A DNA stretch of 64,000 bases, taken from Gorsachius magnificus. Lineage: Eukaryota > Chordata > Aves > Pelecaniformes > Ardeidae. The position numbers and the translations under genes were made by a program. Location: positions 76,496,275 to 76,560,274 of the forward strand of contig CM067085.1 of NCBI GenBank assembly GCA_034008185.1, written 5' to 3'. The notes beneath the pieces are model-generated. The model had not been told where the DNA came from and searched no databases. It was given only the letters and a program-made list of their open reading frames with translations. This document shows positions 1 to 12,407 of this stretch, piece by piece (position 1 is the first letter of the stretch; each line of letters starts with the position of its first letter).

Positions 1-1414
1 TTATTTAGAAATTTTCTTCTTGGTAATTTAGTTGGCCTAAAAAAAGACCCAGAAATCTCAGCTAAAACATTTCTGTGAAATCCAAAAGTCTGCATGACTT
101 GAAAGACATTTATTAAATCAAAGCAATATTTGAGACACCCACTGATGTCCTCTTGATGTAATAATTCCATTGTGCGCACACAAGAAAGTCACTGTAGACG
201 GCCCTGTGGTTCTAGATGAGAAAGATATTGCTCTGGTTAGGTCTGGGAGACAGTCCATAGAAAATTAAGACTAGTCCACAGAAAATTAGCCTAGATCAGC
301 CTTAAAATAGTGCAATATAGTATCTGTCACTCAGAGTCACTAATAAGACTAAAGAACGCCTTCCCAAAAAACATGTTGGAGTAAATGCTCATAAAATGCA
401 AAACATGTAAGCTGATGCGCTCTAAACTGTGCAATGCCAGCCTCCTCCTTAGCTGTGTTACGCTCTGTTACAAAATACAACATGAATTAAATATTTTTAT
501 CCTTTTTTAAAGCAGAAATATATGTATATTTTCTCCTGTGGTTTTTTACTGTTTTATTTCTTTTTTTTTTTTTTTTCCTTAAAAGAAAGGAAATCTTACT
601 GTTAATCATAAACCCAAAAAACTAGGACCTACTTGTCCTCTGCGGTTAAAACCTGGGAAAATCCTATGAGCGGAGACACTGTCTCTTGCATTAAAATGTG
701 ACGGTAATTTAAATTATGAAGGAAGGCCAGTTCCCACTGAAGCCTATCTAAGCAGAATTTAGCATACCTGTCATAGTCCATTTCATTTTCAGAAGCATTA
801 TACATCTGCTGCCTCCCAAAAGATAATCTTGCAAAACCAATTTGTATCAATATTTGACTTACATATCCGAAACTTCTACCCTGTCCTAACCACTACACAG
901 ACTGATTAAATATACCGGGCCCTATCAATATTGCAGCTGTGTGTTTTGGGTGATAAAAGTAAAGATTGTCTGACTATATGGCTGCAAAATTTCACAGAAG
1001 CAAAACGTAATGTCCTAGATCCTGCCTAAGGTGTTTTTCTTTGTTACCACCAAACTAAGAAAAAAATTATTTAAATCTGATTTGCATATTAAATTAGGTT
1101 TAATTTTAAAATATTTTAATATCCCAGTGTTGATGGGAAATTCTTACATACAGTCCTCTTTCTGTGTATAACTATATGTACTATACTATATATACTATAT
1201 GCATGTGTTTTGTACAGTTATAGAAAATGCTGTTATTCTTTAAGGGTAAATGTTGAGTGCTGACTCACGGCAAGCACTTTAGACCCGAGATAACTTTTCC
1301 TCTGAGTGATGTTATAACTCTTCCAGACATGCAGTCAAAGCTCTTATTTTCCCCAAACGGTTTACAGCCACCGTACATAGCCAAAAGTAGGAGCCGAATC
1401 CACTTACAGCTTTG
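1..1414. other. AT-rich unique DNA, no gene seen
   Basis: No repeat family or gene is recognised here. The stretch holds a 16-T run at 561-576 and a TA-rich patch around 1165-1203. One minus-strand open frame (629-850) contains a 60-base segment with a plausible acceptor on one side and a GTATGC donor on the other, but its peptide matches nothing I know. I treat it as a chance frame. Confidence 0.55.
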
Positions 1415-1433
1415 AGACTATGCCAGATAAATC

Positions 1434-1439
1434 TTTATT
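1434..1439 (-). terminator. Possible polyadenylation signal AATAAA
   Basis: A canonical AATAAA hexamer on the minus strand, 60 bases downstream of the stop of the candidate exon at 1500-1802. It matters only if that exon is real, because the hexamer is common by chance in AT-rich DNA. Confidence 0.2.
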
Positions 1440-1499
1440 TAAGCCAGTTTTAGAAGGCACATCCAGTACAGTTCTTCCCGTGTCTTTGTAGGTCTTGAA

Positions 1500-1802
1500 T
1501 CACTGGTGATGGTGGTGCCTTGGGATTCGGGATGCGTTCTGGTGAGGAGCGGTAACTCCCATCCCAGCAGCCAGCGTTCCCGTGCTGCAAGACTCTGCCT
1601 GTTCCTTAGCTCTTAGCTGACAGCACCTGGAAACCATAGAAATAACAGAGCAGCTCTTTCGTCCCTTTTCCAGAATCTCTGCAATAACTAAAAACCTGTC
1701 GTCTTCGTCTTCCGTTTGCACCTCTTTGTCCTTAGCATCAGGGAAGGAAAAACTTGGTGTTAAACCTCCTACCCCAAATTGCGTCCTGTCATTAGCGTCA
1801 AG
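1500..1802 (-). CDS. Candidate 3'-terminal coding exon, unknown protein
   Basis: This is a low-confidence call. On the minus strand an acceptor-like TTCATTTAG ends at 1803, and an open frame then runs about 100 codons to a TGA at 1500-1502. An in-frame TAG sits exactly at the acceptor, so coding could start only at or after 1802. A polyadenylation signal AATAAA lies 60 bases past the stop (1439-1434 on the minus strand). The predicted peptide has an acidic patch (EDEDD, about residue 30), then a short helix-like stretch, a cysteine-containing middle and a histidine-rich end (HHHHQ). I do not recognise the protein or any domain. The frame has no ATG of its own at the 5' end, so it would need an upstream exon; one possibility is the open frame starting at 3030. 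A chance frame next to a chance AATAAA is a serious alternative. Confidence 0.2.
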   Translation of the reverse strand, partial: LDANDRTQFGVGGLTPSFSFPDAKDKEVQTEDEDDRFLVIAEILEKGRKSCSVISMVSRCCQLRAKEQAESCSTGTLAAGMGVTAPHQNASRIPRHHHHQ

Positions 1803-2433
1803 CTAAATGAACGTGTAAAATGCAGATCAGCAGCATCAGTTGGTTTTGCTCTTTCCTACCTTCTACACGTTATTTAATTTTTTTTTAATATAAAAGATAG
1901 GCAGTTCTCAGCACTATATGGGCTTGGGTATTCATGCAGTTTTTACCTAAATAACATTTGTAGATGTATCCATGATCACGGTTATTTTTAATTGATGCAA
2001 ACGTTCTGCTGACTAACCCTTGGACTTAGCTGGAAACTTTTTGTAGTTGTTAAATGGAATTTATTGCAATTGTATCGGTTGTTACATCAAGGCAATCTTT
2101 ACTGTCCCTGTAAAATCCATGAGATGTTCCCTGTCAGAAAGGCCTTACGCTGCTCAGGTTCCGAGATGATTTACTTCACATGGTTACAACACAGTCATTA
2201 CAGTTTGAGGAAATATGAATTTCTGCCATGCCAGATGGTAATGGTGATTGACGGCTTTTTCAGTGGAAAAGACCGGAAACTTCTAAATTCCTTTTCCTCC
2301 AAAAGTCATGCCTTCCCTCTCAACTTCATTCCCACCTGCCAGCAAGGACAGATTTTTCAAAAGTTGCTCCCTATCTTGCGCCAAAAGGAGTGGCTGTATT
2401 TTAGCGGAAGTTCAGTGTCATGGAAAGTTCACA
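1803..2433. other. Unique DNA between candidate exon and LTR fragment
   Basis: No repeat or gene is recognised. A plus-strand open frame from 2064 runs through this stretch and into the LTR fragment, ending at 2597. It begins at a TTG rather than an ATG, and its last third is LTR sequence, so I do not call it a gene. Confidence 0.5.
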
Positions 2434-2634
2434 GGGGTCGGCTGTCCTGGCCGTGCCCCCTCCCAGCTCCTTGTGCCCCTGGCAGAGCAGGGGAAGCTGA
2501 AAAGTCCTTGCCTGGTGTAAGCCCTGCTCAGCACCAACTGAGCCATCCGGGTGTTACCAACGTTCTTCCCATGCTAAACCCAAGCCACAGCTGCTAGGAA
2601 GAAAATTAACTCTATCCCAGCCGAAACCAGGACA
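2434..2634 (-). mobile_element. Truncated avian ERV LTR (5' part only)
   Basis: Read on the minus strand, this starts with the family's terminal TGTCCTGGTTTCGGCTGGGA (2634-2615) and continues for about 200 bases, including the TTAATTTTCTTC block. It then stops abruptly; the 3' two thirds of the LTR (poly(A) region and terminal ACCACGACA) are absent. It is nearly identical to the corresponding part of the full LTR at 53922-54486 over more than 120 bases, so the two belong to the same subfamily. No target duplication can be read because one end is missing. Confidence 0.85.
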
Positions 2635-3030
2635 GTTTAGTGTAAGAAAAGACTTAATTTGCTCATAATACTGTGTGAGGAGTCTTAATTCAGTTTCAAA
2701 AGATTTGTTTTCTCTCTGGAGAAAACCCATTGCAAGAGTAACCTTTTCTGGTGAACTGTCAGATTTGTCACCTTCATTTTGTCCTGAAGATTTAAAAATA
2801 TCTCTGAATGGTTTTGGACAAAAGCTGTTGCCTGGGATTTTTGTTGTTTTTCTCATGACCCAAGGAGCTGGCACCCAGCTGGTTTGGGATCTCCAGAGGG
2901 GCGACGGGATGGGCGCAACCCCTGGGGCAGCAAGGCAAAGCTGCCGCGGGCTGTGGCGTGCGGAGTGACCCGCAGCCGGGGAGACCGCAGGTCCTGCAGG
3001 CTCAGCCGCGCTGCGCTGAGACTTCACCAT
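2635..3030 (-). CDS. Unassigned open frame, CpG-rich start to LTR
   Basis: This is a low-confidence call. On the minus strand a frame is open from an ATG at 3030 (a second in-frame ATG is at 2856) down to a stop at 2554. Its last 26 codons are LTR sequence, so only the part upstream of 2634 is unique. The first half is GC-rich and rich in alanine, proline and serine. The second half is AT-rich and reads as a hydrophilic, helix-prone segment rich in Lys, Glu and Ser. I recognise no domain, signal peptide or membrane segment. An internal acceptor-like TTTTTAAATCTTCAG lies near 2810. The ATG context is mediocre (G at +4, C at -3). It might be a first exon of a short transcript ending at 1415-1802, or a chance frame; at this length chance is quite possible. 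Confidence 0.12.
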
Positions 3031-3113
3031 TTGCACCAGCGCTTGCTGCTGTGGTCTGCAACGAGGGCAGCTCCTCAACAGGGAACGCGCCCCGGCTGGG
3101 CACGCACTAACTG
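2885..3113. promoter_or_regulatory. Small CpG-rich patch, possible promoter
   Basis: Roughly 20 CpG dinucleotides fall within about 220 bases of clearly GC-rich sequence, against an AT-rich background. Such patches often mark promoters in birds. The only neighbouring frame it could serve is the minus-strand one starting at 3030. No TATA box or initiator is obvious. It could equally be a GC-rich intergenic fluctuation or the remains of a repeat. Confidence 0.3.
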
Positions 3114-5529
3114 AGATGCTCTACGTTAACTTGAGTACTTCTTTTTCCTATTCAGCCTTTACGTTGCAGTGTTGCCAGTGGAATCTTGTATTTATCCCAA
3201 GGGAACCAGAGGCCGGTTTTTCAGGATCGTGATGCTGTTGAGGCTAAAGGAAATCTGGCCACCTTTAGCATATTGATCAATGAATGTAACTTACTACTGC
3301 AGATATGTTTAACCTTGACCATTTGACTCGCTAGCATGAGTAATTGTTTAACACCAACATCTGTAGGGGCTAATTTATTTTTCAAAAAGCAGAGCTGTGC
3401 TGTTGTCATAAAGAAACTTCAAGCGTAAAGCAGCAATAGGAGAGTTTCTGCAGCGTAGTTCTCGTTCAGAGAGAACAAATAGATTTGTGTCTGTTCCCAG
3501 AACATACTGGATAGGAAAATGCTGCCTATTCAGGTGATAAATCAAGGTGCTGTATTCTGTAACAAGTGCTCAAAAATCTCGATGTATTTGGAAAAGTAGC
3601 TGTAATGATAAAATAGGGCTCCTAGGGGCTGATGGGAGTCTTCAAGCAATGCATGAGTTCAGTGATGTGCGTTGCCTACTTGATTTTCTTTAGAGCACAA
3701 ACGCAGCCGTGCTTCAGATCTTACAGAATGTGCCAAAATCTCTTTGTTAAAGGAAATTGTATAAGGGGCAGCAGAAAATAAGAAGCATGCTGGGTTTTAC
3801 TGGAGTAACCTGATCCATAAAGTAGAAAAGAGAGATTTTCTTGGTTGAAAATTTGATTAGGAAAAAAAAAAATCACAGAAGACAATTATTGATCAGATCT
3901 TAAATGTGTGTTGAAACTCGTTTTGTTAGGTAAAGTAATAGGAAAAAATAGGCACACAGTGAGAAGGGGTCTTGAGTTAACAGAGGACAAGAACATTTCT
4001 GCCAGCCTAAGATGATCATCAGACCAGAAAATAGTGGTTAGAAGTGACACTTAGCTCACAATTGAGTAGTTTTCCAAAATATTCTTTATTATTGCCCTCT
4101 CTTCTTTCTCAAATATTCCTAGAAACTGAATCCTCATTCTATTCTTTATAACAGTTTTGTAACAGCATCCCTCCCCTGACCGGACTGACTGGGCTTCCAG
4201 TAGTTTTCTCCCCATTCTTACGAGCTGTGGCAACTCCCGTGAGAACAAATGATTTTGTTTCAATTACGTCCATGTAGTGCTGCCAAGTTCTGTGGAGAAA
4301 CATTGATGCAAGATTAATATAATAAAGTGATGAGTGAGGTTATGAATGCTAAATTCCTGGGTTAATCTATTTTAAGCAAGTCTTCCTAGCATAAAGGATA
4401 CAGCACGGGGAATTTTCACATTAAAAAAGGCAAACAAACAAACAAAAACCCAGCCCAAAGAGCTAGCAAATGGGACAGCAGTTATGAGTTTGAGTCAATG
4501 GCCTTAACTCACTCAGCCCAGTAATCCCATGTCGTTCTTGTCAGCCTTTACTCGTGCATATCCTTCTCTACAAACACAACACGGGGGTTAAAATATATGC
4601 AGTGCACTGCAAGAGTGAGCGTGCAAGTAATGCTTCAGATGAAGCAGAGGCTCTCAGTAACTGGCTTTGATCAGGGATCAATACTAGTTGTTTTTTTACA
4701 GTATGAGTATTCCATTTATTTTAGTCTATTAATTAATCATCAAGTATTTTATTTAATAATGTTGTTAGTGAAAGGAAACTAAAACGTTGATGTGAATTCT
4801 TTTATTGTATGCGCCGTCTGGGTTATTGATGGTGTTACGTGGGACAAACGCGTTGTTAAGATCACTTTTTCTGAACAAGGGTATCACCACCTTAGTGATG
4901 ACCCTTCTAATGTAGAAAATAGATTCTGCTGAGCAGAATACGTGTTTATGGTCTACTCTAGGGGTTATATGATATCGCTAATGAGTTTTATCAGGCATTG
5001 TTTGTCCTGGGAAGCAGAGTGAGGTCCCTGGGCAGAGCCATGCCAGAGGGGCAGTTTCCCATTCCATGTGCACGTTTGGCCCAGCCAGCAGCCCCAGGCT
5101 GAGTTAGGAATTTTGGTTTCACTTGCAGCTCTTCTCCAGAAGCCTGCTTTTGGCAAATGCTGCTTGTGCGGTGGCGGTGGGATAATTGTGCTGTCTTTGT
5201 ACACCATAACTGTGTTTATTTTGTGCTGATCTTCCAAGAGTCAAGTTAATTACAAGACCCGATTATGAGCACACGGGCCACGCACCCCAATCAGTTCAAG
5301 GCTGTACATCACTCACTGTCTTAGTCTACCACTGGGACGGGGAATTCACCCTCTGGGTGGGTGGGAGTCTGAGGCTAGGGATGAGTCTGCACAGCTACAC
5401 CCGGGCAACATAAGTGCCTGGAAATCTGTGGAGCAGTTGTCTCTGCAGCGAGCAACTGCATGGACTTCTTGTAGTCAGTTGTGTGTGGCAAGGCTACAGT
5501 TAGAAAAAGTGATGGCTGATGATTAACGG
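3114..5529. other. Unique AT-rich DNA, no gene seen
   Basis: No repeat family, RNA gene or convincing exon is seen on either strand. A minus-strand frame at 4051-4263 looks protein-like (Lys/Glu-rich end) but has no supporting splice pair that I trust. Confidence 0.5.
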
Positions 5530-5938
5530 AGCTGGAGCCCCAGGCTGCTGGGGAGCGGCTGGGGGAGCTGGGGGGGTTCAGCCTGGAGCAGAGGAGGCTG
5601 AGGGGAGCCCTCATCGCTCCCTACAACTGCCTGGAGGGGGGGGAGCCGGGGGGGTCGGGCTCTGCTCCCAGGGAAGGGGCGATGGGACGAGGGGCACCGG
5701 CCTCAAGCTGTGCCAGGGCAGGGTGAGGTTGGCCCTGGGGAACAATTCCTTCCCCCAAGGGCTGTCAAGCACTGGAAGGGGCTGCCCAGGGAAGGGGTCG
5801 AGTCCCCAGCCCTGGGGGGATTGAACAGCCGGGCAGAGGCGGTGCTAAGGGCCAGGGTTTGGGGGTGGACAGGTACGGTTGGACTCAATGATCTTAAAGG
5901 TCCTTTTCAGTCAAATGATTCTGTGATTCTATGATCTT
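5530..5938 (+). mobile_element. CR1 LINE, 5'-truncated 3' end
   Basis: Plus-strand CR1. It contains the GGGTTCAGCCTGGAGCAGAG block, the region encoding the terminal reverse-transcriptase ORF (GLPREGVESPAL-like peptide around 5785-5820) and the 3' terminus with GATTCTGTGATTCTATGATC, the CR1 octamer repeat. It is very GC-rich, with G runs around 5632-5655. Internal stops show that it is dead. It is the same subfamily as the minus-strand copy at 55883-56532, judging from shared blocks such as GTGAGGTTGGCCCTGGGGAA. Confidence 0.9.
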
Positions 5939-7773
5939 AGGTGGTTAAGACCTGACTTTGGATTTTGAAGCAGTCTTGTTTAAGCCCAACTTAGTATAAT
6001 GCGGAGAGTGGACAATTTTTTTTAGAGTGCAGAATACAAAGACGTAGATGCATTTTCAGAATACTCACTGGGTGTGTGTGTTGTTCTACGCAGCTGTGAC
6101 GATGCTATGAGCACTCAGCCAAGGTAACTGCCTTACCGTCCATACAGAGGGTACCTCAAGAGGCATCAGCACCAAAACTTTCATTTGTGTGTTGCAAATA
6201 CTAAGGGCTGTGTGTGGAACTGAATGTAAGAGCCTGGCTCTGCTGTTGCCTACAACAAGGATCACTGCGGACTCCTGCGCAGCCTCTGAACTTTCTCACC
6301 ATTTTTCATGCAAATTCACTACAGTGATCGATTCTTCCATAGCAAAGAACAGGAAAAAAAATGTTTTCTAATAGTTTCCTACGTTGCTGCCCTGCACCGT
6401 TTTCATGGTGAGGAAATGATATGTACAGAGTTACTGAAAAGATGAAAGGAAGCTCCTAGAACTGGTGATTTCAATTTTCCATTTATTTTTTTACAGATTC
6501 TAATAATATCAAATTTTATTTCTCATCGGAACTGAATTTTAATCAGGAAAGAAAAAATGCGCAAAGGAATAAAACCTGCCAGCATTCTTTAGTCCTTGAA
6601 TTAGGAAATTACGTAAGCCAGCAGTCTTACAACTGCATGGGTGTATGGCAGCGTGGGTGGATCGCTGCGCTTACAAAGGCGCGTCACTGCAGTCAGGTGG
6701 AGGATCAGAATGACTTTATGAATGTAATCATTCCCACTCTTAAAGGCAGCCTCTTAAAATTATGTAGGATTTCCTTCCCACATCCTTCAAGTGGTATTTA
6801 AGAAATAATGAATGCTCTCTTGTTTAAAAAAACAAAAAAACCAAAACAAAACAAAAAAAAAACCCACAAAAAAACCAAACAAAGAAGGAGTCAAAGTGGT
6901 TGGAATCAATGCTTGTTGTGTGAAGAGGTTTGAGTGAAATGGTACCGTATGGTTATAAATTGTATTGTAGATTCATCAGAAATGGTTTCTGCATATATTC
7001 CTTACTCTTTGCTAACAGATGGCCAGCAATTTAAAACTTCCTTTTAATGAATCCTTAGTGAGATCACCCGTACTGATGAATTCGCTACCAAAAGTAGCGC
7101 CCACAATGTTTGAGTGTTTTCTGAGTACGCTGAACTTTTATCTCTTTCTGACCCTAAAAATGGAATTAAATGATCCACTGAATTCAGCCAGCTGTTAGCC
7201 CTCCTCCTTTGGAGCCTGAATGCCATGAACTGTTTTTTTGCTCTTAATTGTTGAAATTTGAGACCACAAATCTCTTAACTGAACATGACTCCCAGTGGCC
7301 AATATTTTTAAAAGTAACCAGCATGAACACCAGCTCTGTTTCTATTTCTGTCATTAAGAACTAGCACTGCTGCAGTTGGCACGATGACAGAGCATCCGCA
7401 AAAATGTTTGGTTCTTCAGGAACATTTGCAACTTTAACATATATAATTAAATTCTTCAGTCTCCCAAAAGCAAGTTCCTAATTAATTCATTACCATGTAT
7501 GTGGGTGGGCCTCCCAATACAGTCTATAAGAGAAGTGCATCCCATGGTGGCCCATTAAATACATACTTCAGTAGACGTCTTCAAAGGACTTGCAGAAATA
7601 GAAAGAGCTGCTTGACCCTCATTTAAACTGGGTGGAAGATCTCAGTTATTTACGTATTATTTACGTACTGCAGTGGCCGTATGTGGAATAAGGGCCTCGA
7701 CAGAATTTGAATTTGAGGATTTCTCCTCCCCTTGCTGGAGGGGGAATGTGAGCAAGGATCTTTTCAACCATAC

Positions 7774-7953
7774 CTCTGCGCACACTTTATTCTCTGACTG
7801 TAGTAGGGTAACTTTGCTTCCACTGCCATTTTGACCGTATTGTTCTCTGCTTGTCTGTAAATTCTTGACGTGCCATGTTGTGTTGTCTCCCTTCCTCATT
7901 TTCTCTTGTTCGGCCTTTGCAACACCTTTAGCTTTAATTTCCCTGTAGTTCTG
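7774..7953 (-). CDS. Exon-like segment (60 codons), unknown
   Basis: This is a weak call. On the minus strand an acceptor-like GATTCGATTTAG precedes 7953, and a GAG|GTATGG donor-like site follows 7774. The 180 bases between are open in one frame at phase 0-0. The peptide is strongly charged (KAKGVAKAEQEKMRK near its start) and has no domain that I recognise. An in-frame TAG coincides with the acceptor. The polypyrimidine tract is poor. Chance exon-like segments are common, and no partner exon is evident. Confidence 0.12.
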
Positions 7954-8126
7954 CTAAATCGAATCTAGCTAAGAACTTGTTTTGTTTTCCTATTATTCAT
8001 CCCTGGACAACTTAAAGCTTTTCAACTTGGGTGCAATAAAAATATTTTTCATCTAACCCAAGTTTCTCCCTGTTGCTCCTCTTTCCTGTCTTGTACCTTT
8101 TCCATTGTGGTTGGAAAGCTAAGTTT

Positions 8127-8148
8127 AAAAAAAAAAAAAAAAAAAAAA
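8127..8148. repeat. Poly(A) run, 22 bases
   Basis: An uninterrupted A tract. An AATAAA lies at about 8035-8040 upstream on the plus strand. No target duplication flanks a possible retroposed insert, so I cannot say whether it is a retroposon tail or simple sequence. Confidence 0.8.
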
Positions 8149-11100
8149 GTCAAGTTTAGCGTTGAAAATTAGGATCTCTTTGGTCACTACGCTCGCTCTC
8201 AGGGTCTGTTGTTTCTGTGACGTGGGATCCTGAGGCTTTGGCCAGAGACGATGGTCTGTTCATACAGAACTCTTAAGTGTGAGCAGAAGTCTCCTCTGTA
8301 GAGGAATAAGGTCTTAGTCTTTTCACACAACAAGCTTCATAGCTGCATCAGTTTTTAGAATAGCCTTCCATTTCTCTAGATCAGTTTCTCTTCCATCTTA
8401 TTTCAAGTCAAGTAAAATTAATTTCTTCCATTACCACCCTTTTTTATCTCTTTCTTGGCTGTTAAAATGGTCGTGTTCTCCAGTTAAGGGCACCCTATTG
8501 AGTGAGCGATCAAATCAGTGGTGCTGTACCATGAGTGAAAGAAGTTTCTTTCCTTCAGGACCTGATATCTCTCCAGTGGTGAAGGCTGTCACAGGGTACC
8601 AAAGTTTCTTAGAGTTATGCTTCAAATTGCTAAGCTTCCAGTGAAGCTTTCTCAGTACTTGAGCCTCAGACAGCTGGCGAACTTTGAAGACCCCCACCAC
8701 TAAAGATCTAACATCCAATATTAGTAAGATGTATTAATCTCTTCTAATGAAAAAAGAAATACTATAGCCTTCTACATTAAAACCAGTTTCAAGGGAAATT
8801 TGGAACAACAGAGCATGTTTTTTTTAAAAAAAAAGAAATTACTTTGTGCTAAGAATTTCCACTTTCAAACATATAATAAAAACAAGATAGTGTTGAGTGA
8901 AAAAACGTTGTAAAAATATGGAGATTTCTCATGTCTGGATCATAGTATTATTTCATAAGAAATGATTATAAGCCTCCAAAATTAATATCCTATTCAGCCA
9001 TTGAAGGCAAATTAAATGCAAATGAAACTCCTCAAATGAGCGCATAATGCTTACTGCATGGAGGTTTCAAAACACATTTGTGATGCTGAGCAGAAGAAAA
9101 ATCAAACTTACACTGAATGTACTGTGCAAATGCAAATGCCATCCATTTCTTTTTATGCTTTTCTGGTTTGTGTTCTTTGTTTTGCAAATATGGTAATTGT
9201 AATGCAATTGTATTAAAATTGGAAGAAGTCATCAGAATTCACCCAGCAAGCACACTCTTCTTCCAAAGATATTTGGCTCAGAAGTGTAAAATGGATTTGG
9301 AATTTTAAGCCACCAGTTTTAAAGCTTATTGTGTTACATTTATATATGTTACTATGGCATGAGTGACATCAGAAATATTGACACATTACTATAGAACTAA
9401 AAAAAAAAGAGCATATGTTAATGTGTAGTTTATTTTTTTTAAACAGAAGGCTGTCTGATGACTTTTTTTGGCAAGACAAATGTTTTACTGCACATACCAA
9501 GGCCTTTACTTAAATTTTGAATGGCGTACCTATGTTTGGATGTTTATTTTTTTCCTTCCAGCATTTTAATTTCAAGTGTTACCTTAACGTATCAATTTCT
9601 CCATACAAGTCCCATCAGAAATAAATTTGAAGCCTAACAGGGCTACCTTTGACTTCATGCACTTGACGCTTCCCTTTTTCCATACCCTGCCATGGCCTGG
9701 CGTGGCTGGGAAGAGCTCTCACGGGTGACGCAGCCTCGGGGAGCCGGGGGGTCTTTCCCCAGTGCGCTGTTCAGTTTGCTCCACAAACAAGCACGCGCTA
9801 TACTAGGCACTTTCATCTAATGTCAGTCGTGGCTTTGAAATTTGGGTCATCTACGCCATCATGATTTGTGGGTAAGGAAAAGTCAAGTGTCACCCTGTCA
9901 TTAACACTGCGTGCTGAGGACTTGCTGGTCTTCAGTCTGAGAGTGTTGTCGCGAGCTGCCAAGCTCAAGACAGCTGGGGTGATTCCCCAGCCCGAGTGCT
10001 GGCATCTCACCAGTTATGGTTTTGCACAAAAATAATACATTTCTAACATCGGGTTTCCTGAGGTGCTGTGCAGGTTGTTGCTCTGCACCATCAATCGGCC
10101 CACGAGGAGTTAAACGGTACTGTCCACTCCCAACATAGCAGACTAAGCCCATTGAGAGAGAGAAAGCTGAATTACCCTAAATGACTGACACAGACTTTAT
10201 TCTGCGAGGGTTCAGCTGGAAGATGCTGGAGCAGAATAGCAGCATCTCAAGTATGTGGCCTGTAGGACTTTGTCAGAGATCCTCAGCTTTTTCAAATGCA
10301 AAAATAAAAGTAAGTGGGGGCGGGGGGGGAAAACTAAACCCCATGGTTCTGACAGGTGATAATTAGGGATGATCATGCGGTGCACAAAGCTTGGGTTGGA
10401 CAGAAGGCTTCGGAAAACCGAGCAGCAGAAAGGTGATTATCACATAACTGAACAAGAAACACAAGAAAAAAAGCTTCATTTCATGCACAAAATCTGGTGA
10501 GCAAGGAAGGTGGGGGAACTTTAGGGAACTGATTGTTAAAACATTTCACAAAAGTTAAACGTTTTATGGGAGATTAAAGTTACACCCTGTGGTGAAAGAG
10601 GCGTGTGGTCAAAGAACAATACCAAAATACCTGGGTATTTTCATTTTGCAGCATAGCAGCAAAACTTGTTTTCATCTCGTTTGGTTTGTTAAATGTTTCA
10701 ACCAAGTCTGTATTGGTTGTGTTGCCTTTATATCCTGTAAGAAACAGGTTAAGATCCTGCGTGCTTTGTCAAATTTTAAGGTCTAAAGCAACGCTCTTGG
10801 AGGCTTAGCAACTTTGGTTAATGGCAGTGGTGTTATGGCTTGTGGTTGAGCGGCTGATTGAACGCTGCAAGGCTGCCGGCAAAGCAGAGGTGTGGCGATG
10901 GGGCATTTGTTAGTGGGGAACTGCAAAGACAAGGCGTTTCGCAGTCGCAGTGTTTCCATATTTGTCATCAGAGCCCATGAGTAACAGGAGCTTGGCTCCT
11001 TGCTGTGCACAGGCACCAGAGGGAAAAATGTCTGGTGAACAGTATAAGCCACATCTGAGGGTCTGGAACCAGACTGACTGCTTGGAAAGAAAGCCAAAAA

Positions 11101-12391
11101 TGTTGAGTTTATAGGAGTCCGCACCATCACTTGCAGGGGATTTTGGAATTACTGCTGTTCTTGGGTGGAAGGATGAAGGGGAAGGAGGAGGCATTTCTGT
11201 GTGCACGTGTATCGGCTAGTGTCAAAACCTCAGGGCCAGTACAAACAGAACTATTGCTTTGGCACTTTCTTTTCTTCTGCTAACATCTTCGTTGTGTACT
11301 CCAGTCTATTAGAAACTTGCTTCAGCTATTGACAATCCCAAATGCTAAATCTTGGTTCATCACATGCTTCCTTCAGAACAGTCTGTAACTCTGGTGACAT
11401 AGGAACACAAATGACATTGGATGTCCATGATACTGGGGACTGGATATTTCATGTGAAGTCTCTATAGAATAGCAATATTGATTTCCATGATTGTTATAAA
11501 CTACTTAATCGTATTTGACCATGAAACAAAACATCAGCAGATGTGGTCAGCCTCTCAGCTGGTACAAATTAGGATAATTCTGTCAGTCAGTAGAGTTACG
11601 CTGGTTTGCCTAGGAGGACTTGGCAGGAAATCTGTGAAAATTGATGTGATTTCCATCCACATTGGTCAACCTATTCAAAAGATTTTTTGCTTTTTTTTTT
11701 AATGGAGGAGTTGTTGCTGTGTGACACATTACAGCAAGCACCACAAGTGTTTATAAATGAGGTGATTTCGGGTGCTACGCATGCAATGGTACTTAAAGAC
11801 AATATCTTTCATAACAAATTCCGTCATTAAGTGTGCCAGCTGAATCCACAGCCACCAGTAAACCATTGCCAGGCAAAACCAGGTGTTGACCGCAAACCGG
11901 GAAGAAGTTTGATGCTCTGCAAGCTGCGTGCAGGAGGAGATAAGCGCTCTGCATTGGCAAAGACAGTGTTTGCAGAACCGCAGGCTGATGGTTTTCAAGA
12001 ATTCGAATAAGGCCCCTGGCTGGCTGTTCACTTTGATAACCTCTTTGCTTTTTGACTCTGTTCCTTAGACTTCTGTTTACCTACGTGTCTCTCTCTTAAT
12101 GAGTCTGTGCATGTGGGGCCTATAAAAATACATTTGAGTTACATGAACTATGGAAGCTAAACACAGCTTTCAGTCTGGATGGGTTGGAATCACTAAAGGG
12201 TATAACTGCTGGGTAGCAGTTCTTCAGTAGATGAAGTTTTTTCTCTGAGTCACTGGGTAAATCAATTTTCCAGCGTGGTGGGTCATAATCTATCAATGAT
12301 TCTGCTGTCTTTAGAAGTGTCTTCCCTCAATTGAGATGTAAACATGAGGGGAGTTCAGTGAAAGGTTTACTGCACAGCTTTCCTCCCAACC

Positions 12392-12407
12392 TTTTTTTTT
12401 TTTTTTT
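12392..12407. repeat. Poly(T) run, 16 bases
   Basis: A simple T tract in unique AT-rich DNA, with no associated element recognised. Confidence 0.8.

Noticed and set aside
2064..2597. 177-codon plus-strand frame
   Set aside because: Its 3' third is antisense LTR sequence and the start is TTG.
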